A DNA stretch of 64,000 bases from Rallus limicola (taxonomy: Eukaryota > Chordata > Aves > Gruiformes > Rallidae): assembly GCA_022605955.1 (NCBI GenBank), contig JAKCOZ010000612.1, forward strand, positions 1 to 64,000, written 5' to 3'. The translations under genes and the position numbers were made by a program. The notes under the pieces are model-generated. The model ran no database searches and was not told where the DNA came from. It saw only the letters and a program-made list of their open reading frames with translations. Below, in pieces: positions 22,175 to 33,755 of this stretch (its first letter is position 1; each line of letters starts with the position of its first letter).

Positions 22175-23357
22175 TGTCGCGGCTGTGAAGAGTTGGGTGC
22201 TGAGAGAGGGCCAGGGCCTGCAGAAAATGGCTGCTGGAATCCTCTGCAGGCTGCTGATAGCGCCTCTGAGAGGCACAGAGAGGAGACAGAGACTCCACCA
22301 GAACACCGAGTGCCAGCAAGGCTGCAGTTTTGGCCCGTTCAGGGCTTTGGGGTGTCTATTTGCATCTCAATGTGAGCAGTTGACAGACACACCAGGCCGG
22401 GCAGGCTGGGGGAGCAGTATGAGCCCAGGTACCCGGGCGGGAGAGATTGTCCCTGCAGCCCGAGCTGAGGCACGGGGAGGAGCCGGAGGAAAGGAGCCAT
22501 GGAGGAGGCAGAGACCCGACCTGCCCGGGGGAGAGGCTCCACGCTGGATGGAGCCGGGGGAGACATGGAGAAGATGCCGTGACTGACGCTGGGATGAGCC
22601 CCTGCCAGCACCAGCGACCTACAGAGATGAGCCAGACAGGTTTGCTGGGGGAGGCATCACAGCCCCGTGCAGGACTGGGACTGAGAGACACTGGGATTGA
22701 TCGCTGCCTGCCAGAGCAGAGATGAAGCCCAGTGGGAAGAGATTTGCCTTGGAGAAAGTTCCTGGAGGACTGGCTCTGGTGGGTGAGATCCTGGGGTGCA
22801 GCAGGGGGAGGGGGTGTGGAATGGATGCCCCATCCCGGCCCAGAAGGGAACCATCTTGCAAGGGACTGACCGCAGCCCCATCTCCCAGTCCCTGCCCCCC
22901 GTCCTGTGCTGGGAGCAGGAGAGGGGAAGAAGGGAGCAAACTCCTGGCTCAAGGGCAGTCTGCTTTAGAATGGAGGGGTGGGGGGAAGGTGTTCCCCAGA
23001 CCCCCATTGCCCCAGTCCCTGCCCCTCCTGGGCTGCGACCGGGAGGGAAGAAGGGAGCAAACTTCTACCTCCAGCTGCTGAGGAGGGAGTGGGGGGGAAG
23101 GGTTTGCCTGGCTGCATTTGTTTCAAGACTGTTGGTTGCACTCCTGACTCTGGTTCCTTTTCCCTGTTTCTCTTTAGTGTAATCAATCAGATCACTTTCT
23201 CTCCTGCACTCTGTGCTGAGTCTGTTTTGCCGCCTCATGAACGAGTTTGCCTCTTGAGCCGCCCAATGATGTTATTTCTCCCCTGACCAACTAAGAAGGG
23301 GAGCGATGGACTGATTGTGGTGGGGTCTGGCCTTTGGCCAGGGCTCAACCACCACAC
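22175..23357 (+). mobile_element. LTR family 1, copy 1 (1183 bp)
   Basis: Endogenous-retrovirus-type LTR with TG...CA ends (TGTCGCGGCTGTG ... CAACCACCACA). It is colinear with the inverted copy at 54427-55609, of the same 1183-bp length and with only scattered substitutions and small indels. It contains an octamer motif (atttgcat) at about 22360 and no retroviral gene. Strand is given by convention, since no clear TATA or poly(A) signal fixes the sense direction. No target-site duplication is seen: the left flank is a CR1 stub and the right flank is unrelated. Confidence 0.8.
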
Positions 23358-26300
23358 CCTGGGGGGTAGGGTTTGGTGACCCCACATTTTTCTTTTGGTG
23401 CTTTCCTTCAAAAATAAAAAAAAACAACCCAACCAATTCACAATTCTAGGACCTCCTGAGCCATGGATGCCTGTGAAGAGGTGATTCCCCCATCAGACAG
23501 AGGATAACAAGAACTAACACTTGCCACAACAGTCTTCATGGACACAGGCAAAGCACAGGGAGAGAATCTGTGCATGTATTCACTGAGATAATCAAAGCTG
23601 CTGGGGAGCAGGGCTGAGCACTGAGCTGCAAGGAGAAAGACCTCTCTTCTTGTCATGGACCAGGAGTCAGAGATGGATGGGGCTGGCTGGAAAGATGCTT
23701 AGAGTACCTGTGCTGATGGATGCAGGATGCTTGGGGTGCCTGGGGTAATTGATGTAGGTTGTTCATCACACAGCTGTGCTCCTAGGGGACATAGACAGCT
23801 GGAACCCAGGGAATGCTCCACAGCCCCCAAGACCAGAGCCCTGAGAGTAGAGGATGTGAGTTTACTACAGGGATCAGTAGTAATCCTCATACTAATGCCT
23901 GGACAAGTTGGGTGAGGGTCACCCCAAACTGATGCTCACAGAGAGGTGGCTGAGAGCAGGGATGGTGCCAGAGTCCCTGAATCCCAGGAGCTGAAGGATG
24001 GAGGTGGCTGTTTTCCCCACACCCAGGGTGAAAGGATATCAGGACAGACCTCATGTTCCCCCTTGACCAGCAGACAGAAGAGCAAGGGGCATCTCACAAA
24101 AGTCTTGCTGTTACCCTGCCAAGAGAGAAGTCGTCTAGATGTGCTCCTTACACCAGAGGGCAGGGATGAGCTCAGCATTGCTGCATGTCAATGGGGAGGG
24201 TGCTCCCTGGAAAACATCCCCTAGGGCCATGTGGAACCTGCTGCCCCCCTACCTGCTCTCCAGCTTCTGCACTGTACACATAGCTCAGCAGAAGGATCTT
24301 TTCCAGCTGCTGCTTCTCCATCACATTTTGGCTTCATCTCATGTGCAGGTCCAAGTCTGGAGGGAGAGATACCCACCCACACTGGACGTTTAGAGAAGGC
24401 TGTTTATGCCAGCCTGCTTCACCCCCTCACATCCTGCCTTGGGGAGAAATCTTGGGAGGCAAAACAAGCTTGAGACAGGGCAAAGCTGATTTCCTTACCT
24501 GGAGATCTCAAGGGGGCCCCAAATCAACTCTTCTACCCTGATTTTTGACCACAGGTTTCCTCCTGGTCCAATAGTCCCATCATCTCTACTGCTGCAGGCT
24601 TTCTCTGCACTCTTGCCTATGTTTATAAGAAGTTTTAGCTCTCAGCAATGCAGGTAACCCCCCTCCCCACACACACCCCCCACCACCAGCTCTCTAAGCA
24701 GGTCACATTTGTGCAGAAAGTTGGAGAGGAATTTCTTCTTCACCAGCCCTGGATGAAAAAAAAACCAACCCCAAAACAAACAAACCACCACACAAACTGG
24801 GAGCAAGGTGATGTATCTATCTGGCTGAAGGCATGGCATCTTTCTAAGGTCTTCTTCAGCTGGATGCAGCATCTTTCCTGCCTAAAGCAGCAACTTAGTC
24901 ACAGCAAGGCACTTTAAAAAAAAAAAAACACATAAAAAATTTTTTAAAAATCCCCCAAACTTCACCTTTTTGCTTTGGCTGGGTTGATTTATGCAGGTTA
25001 CATTGATTTGTAGCATAAATTTTGCAAGATCATTTGCTATTCCTTTTGGTGTACAACTTGGAGAAGCCTAAATGGGGATCTGAAGATAATCACACTCTTC
25101 CCTGAAGTAAGCTCCTTTCATCCCCCCCCCCCAAAAATAAAAGCAAGAGCCCTGAGGTGCTCTCCCAGCATCTCTCTGATGACATCTCCATCTCCTGTCT
25201 TTCTATATATAATTCCCTCTCTCTGGGTCACTTGACCCATCACTGCAGAGCTGATGGCTCCAGGCCATGCTGTGGCTGGTGCCAGCTCCAGCAGTCCCAG
25301 GCTGCAGCTCACAGTGAGGAGAGAGGTAGGGAAAAAAAAAACCCAGGAACCCTGTAAATTGGAGTGGTTGGGAGGAATTTAAGGGTAACCCTGGGAGATA
25401 TTTCCCTGCCTCTGGCTACATGGAGGATGCCAGGCCCTGGAGATGACAACCTGTCACCTCAGGCACTCCATCCACAGCTTTGGGGCCGTTGTCTTCCCTT
25501 GCAGCCAAACAGCCCCTCATGTCCTAAAACACAGTGCTTGGGTTTCCAAGTCAGTTCCCTCCAGCAGTTTTGGGGTTTCCTGCTGAAGCAGCCACAGTTT
25601 TCAGGTTCATTGGAACCCAAAGAGCTCAGCAGGGAGGTTTGCAGCCCAGATTTGCCCGTTCCCTGGAGCTCCTTGGGGTTGGGAGAAGGCTCAGCTCCAG
25701 CACAACGGCTGGTGGCTGCACCCCCTCACACAGGGGGGAGACACTTGGCACTTCTGCAAGGTCATATCATGGCTCCTCTTGGCCAACACAACCCCATTTC
25801 CAAGGAGGCAGGCTTATCCTCTCAGCCATCCCCCAGGGCCTGGAACTGTAGGTCCACACCCCCCACACAGGGTCTAAGTCACTCTGCCACCACCCAGCCA
25901 GCCCTGACCTCCCCCCAGTTGCTTTCCAGACACCGTCTTTGAGCCCAGACAGTGAAATTTCTCACTACCAGCCCAGCAAGGGAGAAGCAGACTGTTTTCA
26001 CAGCTCTCTGCAAGCATGACAAGGTGTCTGGGTTTGTCTCAGAGCTCTCTCAGCTGCTTTCAGGGGAATGAAAAGCTGTTTTTAGAGGCAAAAGAAAAAA
26101 AAAAAAAAGAAAGAAAACTGAAAAAAAAAAAAAAAAGTTGTTTCACCATAAGAATAAATTCTCCCTCACTGGGCAGAGCTGACTAATTTGGAAACTGGGA
26201 GAAAAGAATGAAAAGAAGCCAGCAAGTGAGAAATGCCAGCTGAGGGTAAGCCCAGAGCATCACTAGGCAGAGGGATGCTGGTTCCTCAAGGACGTCTCTT

Positions 26301-26437
26301 ATCTTCCTAGAAAAACAGGGAGGAAAATAGAAAGCTTTCTGGGGGTGTTTTCCTCTTCAGGTGCCACCCAAGTGGACTTCCCCAGGATGAAGGGGACCTC
26401 CTGAGGCCATTCCTCCTACCAGAGGAGTGGGGTCAGC
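23358..26437. other. Intergenic unique sequence
   Basis: About 3 kb without recognised gene. The first 30 bp to the right of the LTR include tggtgacccc (23375-23384), resembling a tRNA-Trp primer-binding site. Poly(A) runs occur near 24916 and at 26095-26134. Confidence 0.55.
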
Positions 26438-27120
26438 TTGTTGGCCCTGGGGGTACTGATTGATGCCCGGCTGAACATGAGCCGACAGTGTGCGCGGGTG
26501 GCCAAGGCGGCCAACGGTGTCCTGGCTTGCATCAAAAATAGTGTCACTAGTAGGGACAGGGAGGGAATTGTCCCCCTGTACTCAGCACTTGTGAGGCCGC
26601 ATCTCGAGTGCTGTGTTCAGTTTTGGGCCCCTCACTACAGGAAAGACATTGAGGCCCTGGAAGGCGTTCAGCGGAGGGGTACTGAGCTGGTGAGGGGTCT
26701 GGAACACAGGCCTTACGAGGAGCGGCTGAGGGAGCTGGGATTGTTTAGCCTGGAGAAGAGGAGGCTCAGGGGAGACCTTATAGCTCTCTAGAACTTCCTG
26801 AAGGGAGGTTGTGGTGAGCTGGGGGTCGGCCTCTTCTCCCGTGTAGACAGTGACAGAACTAGAGGGAATGGTGTCAAGCTGCGCCAGGGGAGATTCAGGC
26901 TGGACATTAGGAAGCACTGCTTCTCAGAAAGGGGAGTCAGGCACTGGAATGCACTGCCCAGGGAGGTGGTGGAGTCACCAACCCTGGGGGTGTTCAAGGA
27001 AAGACTAGATGTTGTATTGAGGGACATGGTTTAGTGGGAGCTGGTAGTAATAGGTGAATGGTTGGACTGGATGAGCTTTTAGGTCTTTTCCAACCTTGAT
27101 AATTCTGTGATTCTGTGATT
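26438..27120 (+). mobile_element. CR1 group D, older copy with open ORF2 C-terminus
   Basis: Plus-strand CR1. The first 350 bp encode an uninterrupted 117-codon piece of the ORF2 (reverse transcriptase) C-terminal domain, with [31 protein letters not shown] and [20 protein letters not shown]. It then stops at 26789 in the segment that usually encodes VYKYLKGG. The 3' end is the classic tail gataattctgtgattctgtg. Its sequence differs clearly from groups A-C, so it belongs to another CR1 subfamily. It is 5'-truncated and lacks the catalytic RT core and endonuclease, so it is dead as a mobile element. Confidence 0.95.
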
Positions 27121-28004
27121 CCCCTGGGTCAACGCCATCCTAAGGGTCAGAAACCACATCAGCAACTGGCTTAACTCCAGCACAGCTCACATTGACCCCA
27201 TGAGAGGCTCCCTCAGTGGGGAAATGCAACCCAGAGCCTCCATCACCCCATTTCATTCCAGCTCCAGCTGCCTTTTAAGCAGAGGATAAGGGGTGGGTGC
27301 AGTGTGGGTGCAGCATTGCTAATTAGAAATGACCAGAGAGAAGGAATTAAAGGGACAAAAAAACCCAGGAGAAGAAACAGAACCAGAAGCTGAAATTTCA
27401 GCATCTAGCAGGAAAGGAAACCAGTAACACAAGGCCTGGGGTGCAGAGGCAGGTCCTTGAGGAAGGGCTGTGCAGGCAGCAGTGCACAGGAGCAGCACCC
27501 ATGCTGCTGCTGAATTTTTGAGCAGAGGCTGAGCAGGGATGTTCATAGGGGTTGGTTTTTTTTTTAAACCCAAACTGAAGGGAAACAAGAGGGAATTTTT
27601 GCTTCTGCTCCCTCCTTACAAAAGGGTGGGTTTCATCAGAAGTTTTGCCACCCTGGGAGCAAATAGACCATGTCCCCATCACTGGCACTCACATGGCAGT
27701 TCAGCTTGGGGCTATGGGACTGGAGAACCATGGTGAAGAAAAGCTGGGCTGGCTCTGGGGGATTCCAGGTCAAAGATATTCCCAAAACAGGAGACCCAAA
27801 CTGGCACATGCTAAGGTCCTGAGTGATGCCATGTCAGCCAGTGTTTGTTGAGGCACAAGGTAGACACATCTGACCTCTCAGATCCTGTCTCCAAACACAG
27901 GTTTATGGCTTGTATGACCTTGCCCACGTGCAGCTGAGCTTCTGTCTCCCATTGAAATTCCCTGGGCTGAAAAAGGCACCTGGGAGAATGCTACAAAGAG
28001 CTAG
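27121..28004. other. Intergenic unique sequence
   Basis: About 0.9 kb with no gene or interspersed repeat recognised. Confidence 0.6.
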
Positions 28005-28509
28005 CATAGAATCACAGACTCACAGAATCCCAGGGGTTGGAAGGGCCCTCCAGAGCTCATGGGGTCCAACCCCCTGCCAAAGCAGCTCCCAGCTCATATT
28101 GCACAGGGCGGTGTCCAGACGGGGCTGGAATCTCTCCAGAGATGGAGACTCCACACCCCCTGGGCAGCCTGGCCCAGGGCTCTGGCACCCTCACTGGGGA
28201 AAAGTTCTTCCCCAGGTTGCTGTGGAACTTCCTATGCTCCAACTTGCAGCCATTGCCCCTTGTCCTGTCCCCACAGACACTGAAAAGGGGCTGCCCATTT
28301 CCCCCTGCATCCCATGCTTCAGATATTGATAAACATTAATCAGGTCCCCACTTACTCTTCTTCTCTCCAGGCTGAACAGCCCCAGGTCCCTCAGCCTTTC
28401 CTCACAGGGGAGATGCTCCAGGCCCTTCATCAGCTCCATAGGTTCCTCTGGACTCTCTCCAGGAGATCCCTGGCTGTTTGATCCCAGGGAGCCCAGCACT
28501 GGACACAAC
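28005..28509 (-). mobile_element. CR1 group B, 5'-truncated
   Basis: Minus-strand CR1 with 3' end catagaatcacagactcacag, then the group B 3' UTR and ORF2 end, broken at cccagcactggacacaac. Confidence 0.92.
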
Positions 28510-31500
28510 TGGCACAGGTTTGCCCAATTTTCACTTCTCTTCAAGTGTCTCCACAGTAGATTGGACAGGGGCAGGAGGGCTGCCTGGACCTAGAAGGGAG
28601 AAGGAGGATGGATCAGCAGATAGACCTTGGTGAGGGAGGAGGCAGTCTCCATCTCCAGCTCTGCCAATGTATCACCTGCTTGTAAGAGACAGACAGAGGA
28701 GGGCACCAGGTGCCTGCAAGGGAGAGATGTGCTGCTGGTGGATGCTCTGAGGTCACAGGGACAGGAGTTCAACCAAGATAGGAGGAGGAGTCACACTGCC
28801 TTCTCAGCCAGCATCTCCTCTCCAACTGAGGGGCCTGAGCCCCTCAGCAAGGGGCTAAAAGATGCTCAAGTCATTCAGCATCTCTTGGGTTTGCTGATGA
28901 CCTATTTAGCAGAGCTCTGGTAGATCTCAGTCTGCACCCCATGTATAATGTGATTACAAGGCTGTGTAATTGCTGCCTAATTGTTCTTCTTCCTGAGGCT
29001 GGTGCACCCTGGGGTTCCAGCCTCTCACTTTTAATTAAAAAGAATAAATCTTAATCAAATCTCAATCGTAACTCCAGAGCTGGGGAAGGGCAGGTGGAGG
29101 GGCTCACAGCACCCAACCAACCTCTGGGGTGGAAGGGGAACACAACCCCCTGTGGGCAAATTAGGTTGGCAGAGGGTCCAAGAGGTGACATGGCCCATCA
29201 GTATGTGTCTAACTGAGGACTCTCTCAAACAGTTCTTCAGCTCCTCAGCAGCATTTCTGAGCAGCCAGGCATCCTCTTCCCTCCATTTTACAGGGGAGGA
29301 GAACAGGGTTAGAGCTGCTTTCTGTCTTCTGACTGCTGGGAGGCAGGAGCAGATCATCCTTTCCTTGTCCTTGAATCAAAGGGAGTGATGCCACATCACT
29401 TTTTTTCTCAGCAAAAAAGATGTGCAACGTGAATTTGAGCTCCCACCTTCTTTCTTTCCACCCACCCAGTCACCCACAGCTCTTTCAGCTGGAGAAATGT
29501 GCTGAACCCTGGGGCCAGGGCAAACCATGCTGCTGCCTGGAAAGCAAGAAACCTTGTTAATGATGGGACAGAGCTAATAAGGCTCTGCCAAGGATCCAGC
29601 CATCAAGCTGGAACCCAAGAGGAAGAGGAAGGGTTTCCCAACCCAAGCCAAGGGTTTTCCAAAGCAGGGGGCTGGAAAGGACTGCTGGAGGGGAAGCTAG
29701 AAGTGGAAACAAGACTTAAGGACACTGTGAAGGAGAAGACACACCAAGGACTTTGCAGATGCCTCCTGAATCTGAGCTGCCCTGCACAAGAGAGCCTGGA
29801 AAAGTCTTTCCAGGAAGACATCTCCTGCTCCTGGAAATAAAAGTCTTCACCTTGGCCTCATACCTGCTGAAGTGGTAGTTCAAAAGTCCAGATGGTGGCT
29901 GGGGCAGTCCAACCAAAAACCAGGAAGGAAGCAAATGGAAGATGGGGTGTGAGGGTCAAAAGAGAAAAAGAAAACACAAGGCAGAAAGATATAGTTAGGA
30001 AGAGATTATCTGCAAAGCCTGGCTGGTTTGACTGCAATTGGGACAGGAATCAGGCAGCTGTCAATCAACCAGCCAGCCCTTGTTACCCCAAATAAACCAC
30101 AGGTCACTTGTAATACCCAGCTCCTACCTGTGAGAAAGATGCTCGGGTGAGTAACACTCAAGGAAAGGTTTCCCCAGAGTCCCCAGCTCCCTCCTGTGTC
30201 CTCCCCATCTGGGACCAGAAGAGTTGTGCCACCAGCCCTGTTCTTTTAAGAGAAGAGCCACCCAGAGAGCAAGGTACCCATCAGAGCTGGAACGGGGTGA
30301 GCCGATGCAGCACGTGGAAGGAGAGAGGTCCAGACACAAAGAAATGCTCTTCCAGAGCTTGTCCCCAAGTGAAGCAGCCAGGAACCATCTCCTGTATCAT
30401 CTACTTTGTTGTCTTCCCTTTTAGGGCTGGCAAGGATGTGCCTTACTCACTGTCCACCTAAGCAAGTTAACAAGAGGAGCAAGAAAGAGTGAACTGAAGA
30501 GGAAAAGAGTGACCCCCAAGAAGCTTTGGAGGGAGCTGGTGGAGGAGGAGAACTCAGCTAATTACATCCTCAGGAACCTCACTGCTTCCAAATGAATTTT
30601 TAATGAAAAAAAAAAAATAATAATGCTCTTTTCCAGTTATTTAACATAGAAAGGAAAAGCTCTGGAGATCCTACACCATCCCCAAATAGCTACAATGTCT
30701 GGAAGTCTCAAGGCTACACAGAGATGCAAACTAAAGCCTTTCCCAGACAGGTCCTGACCTTGAGAGTCAGGACCAGAAATTAATTCAGTCTCACACAGCC
30801 TGAGAAAATGCTCTTAAAGGCAGAACCAGGGAGATAGGATCTCACACAGGGTCAAGTGGTGAGGACACCCCTGGGAGGTGGCTTGCTATGGGGGTCCCCA
30901 GATGGAAGCTGCAGTATTCTATTTAACCCAAAGATTCACCTCAATTCCCCAGGGCTCAGAGCAAGGAGAAAGCCTTGTCTAGTGTGGGACTGAGGGAAAT
31001 CAGATGGCACCACAAACCACGAGCACCCCCAAGCACCTCCCTACACCAGCCAGGGGAGGCTCCCAGGATAAGCTAAATCTCCATACCATCTCCACTCCTG
31101 GCATGGAGACAGGCAGTTAGCATCACAGTTCACCATTCCCACCTCCCTGCAGCATGGCCATATGATGGTACCTCCCTCTCTGAGCTGTCTCTTTGCTCAC
31201 AGAGCACAGTACCACAGCCTGGGTCTCAGCATTGCAATTCTGCTCCTCCTCAAGTACTCTGAGCAAGGTCCAAGGCTCCAAGCCTGGAGCCAGGGAAGTC
31301 ATTCCTCATGACCCATAGGCCATGACAAACTTCACTCACAGGTAGTAGATACAGAGCACAAAACCCACAGTGATCTCTTTTTAAAAAATAAAAGGCAAAA
31401 AAAAAAAAAGGAAAAGAGATGGAGAGAACTTGTAAAATTCCAGCTTTAAGATGGGAAGGACTCACCCCACCCCATCTCAGAAGTGGGACCCATCACCACC

Positions 31501-33196
31501 AGGTCCTGCTCGGGATGCTGCACCTCAGAGACAAATGATGGGTTGTGCAAACAAGTCCTGGCTTTGTTTTAAAACTCCTTTCATCTGACACCTCCTGGTT
31601 CTCACCTTGTGAGGAAGAGTTAATTATTCCCTGCTCACCCTCCCCAACCACTCAGGGGTTTTTTGAGACACCTCTGTCCCTGATGCCATCCATCATCCCT
31701 TTGCTGTGCTGATGAGAGCCAAGTTATTTAGGCTTTCCTCATACACAACCCACCCCACCCCACCCCACAGAACATCCCTCTAAACCATCACCCAGAGAGC
31801 TCCAATCCTCAGTAGAGCTGCTAGGAGCCATGAGATGTGTGTGAGGTTCAAGCACCCTGCTACGTCTGGCTGAAACCTCTAGAAGTGAAAATGTGACTAT
31901 TGCCACTTTAAGCATCTCACATCCCCCCCAGGACTACTTCCAGGCTTCCTGGAAGCCTGATCTTCCTAAAACCAAGTGTCTTGGATCACTGGGCAACTCT
32001 TGACTACTCTACCTAACTGTACCTCAGCTCAGCTGTTGTCATCTCCTGTCTTCTGGTCTCTAGAGACCATGAAATATTGGAGGGGGACGGGGGGGAGTAA
32101 GAACTTCTAAGGGATTTCCAAGTAGAAAGAGGCAAGTTCTTTGACACAGCAAAGACTTTGTTAAATAATGTGATCTTAAAAGGAACTGGAGGCAGGAGAA
32201 GGTGTTGGGGTGGAGGAGCCCTTTGGGCAGCAAACCCACCATCACCCAAATAGCTTATCTGACAGCATCTTCCAGCAACCCATTTATCTTTAATGGATGG
32301 AGGGCTGCAAACTCTCCCTCCCTGTCCCCAATTTTGTTGTTAAAAACTGTTCCATCAGAGATCTCTGAAAGGCTCAGCTCCCAGCTGACAAGCTATCTAT
32401 TTAAAGTTTATACACCCAGGAACATCCACAAAGACTTATTAATGGGAAAGTGCTGAAGGGAGCAAGCCCATATGCAGCCACTACACAAACACATCCCCAT
32501 TATCATTTAATGCTCTCCAGCTTGGCCAAAAAAAAAAATGTCAGTTCTCACTTCTCATGCCATCCCCTCTCTGATTTGGTGCCCAGGACTCACTTGTTTC
32601 CCACCAGCAAGACCACATAGGTCCAAGGGAGAGGAGCAAGACAGCCCATGGATAATCCATCTCACCCAGAGGATGAAGCCTGGTGCACATTCTGCCCCAG
32701 TGCTATGGTTGCAACAACAAGAAGGAGCATCATCATCTAGGAGGTGGCTGAATCTCCAGCATGGTCTGGTTGCTTTGGTCTGCACAGAAAGGGAACAGTT
32801 TCCCACCACAAGGAGGTGACAGGCATGGGAATGGCAGAGGGACATCTCCTGGGGAGCAGAGGAGGAGGCAAGGTTCCTTCTCCCCAATGCATGGTGACAA
32901 CTTTTAACCCTCTCTGCAAAGACCCCAGAAAACAAATTGACAGCTCTGGGTAGAAAAAGAGGAGTTGGGAGACTGCTGCAGGTCATCCCACATGCCATGG
33001 ACAAGACCCACTTGGGAAGCCCAGGCACGTTGCTGCCATTGCACAGCAGGAGCAATAACTCATGGCCTGCATCTCACCTCAGGGCCACCTGCTGAGCCAG
33101 TCAGGAGGAGACACCATCACTCTGGCAGCTCCACAAGCCTAGAGAGGGTCATTCTACCCTCCCCAAGCACTTGCTGCCCTGGGGAAAACTGCTTTT
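28510..33196. other. Longest repeat-free intergenic stretch (4.7 kb)
   Basis: No CR1, LTR or exon could be recognised. Poly(A) runs occur near 30607 and 31396, and a (ccacc)n-like tract near 31748-31768. Open frames are short and lack family signals. An AT-rich patch at 28935-29070 (tgtaattgctgcctaattg, ttttaattaaaaag) is the most likely place for a regulatory element, by composition only. Confidence 0.5.
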
Positions 33197-33755
33197 ATAG
33201 AATCATAGACTGGTCTGGGTTGGAAGGGACCCCAAGCATCACAGAGCTCCAACCCCCTGCCACAGGCAGGGACACCAACCTCCAGGCCTGGAGCTACACA
33301 AGGTTGCCCAGGGCCCCAGCCAACCTGGCCTTGAACACCCCCAGGGATGGGGCACCCACCCCCTCTCTGGGCAGCCCCTTCCAGCCCCTCACCACTCTCT
33401 CTGCAAAGAACTTCCTCTCTAATATCTAATTTAAACCTTCCCTCCTCCAGCTTCACCCCATCCCCCTTGTCCTGCCAGGCTCTGCCCTTGAACAAGCTGA
33501 TTCCCCTCCTGTGTCTCTGCTCCCTTCAGGGACTGGCAGGCTGCAATGAGGTCCCCCCACAGCCTTCTCTTCTCCAGGCTGACCCAGCCCAGCTCCCTCA
33601 CCACTCTCTCTGCAAAGAGCTTCCCCCTAAGATCCAATTTAACCCTTCCCTCCTCCAGCTTCACCCCATCCCCCTTGTCCTGCCAGGCTCTGCCCTTGAA
33701 CAAGCTGATTCCCCTCCTGTGTCTCTGCTCCCTTCAGGGTCTGGCAGGCTGCAGT
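33197..33755 (-). mobile_element. CR1 group A with a 209-bp internal duplication
   Basis: Minus-strand CR1. The 3' UTR and ORF2 end run to 33600 (cccagctccctca). The sequence then jumps back to ccactctctctgcaaag, already present at 33392, and repeats that part up to 33755. The two versions of the repeated part differ (aacttcctctctaatatct versus gcttccccctaagatcca), so they do not come from a very recent simple slippage event. Confidence 0.9.

Noticed and set aside
22447..22725. 92-codon frame shared by 22.4 kb and 55.1 kb as a conserved small protein
   Set aside because: The identity is due to the duplicated LTR; the segment is non-coding LTR sequence.
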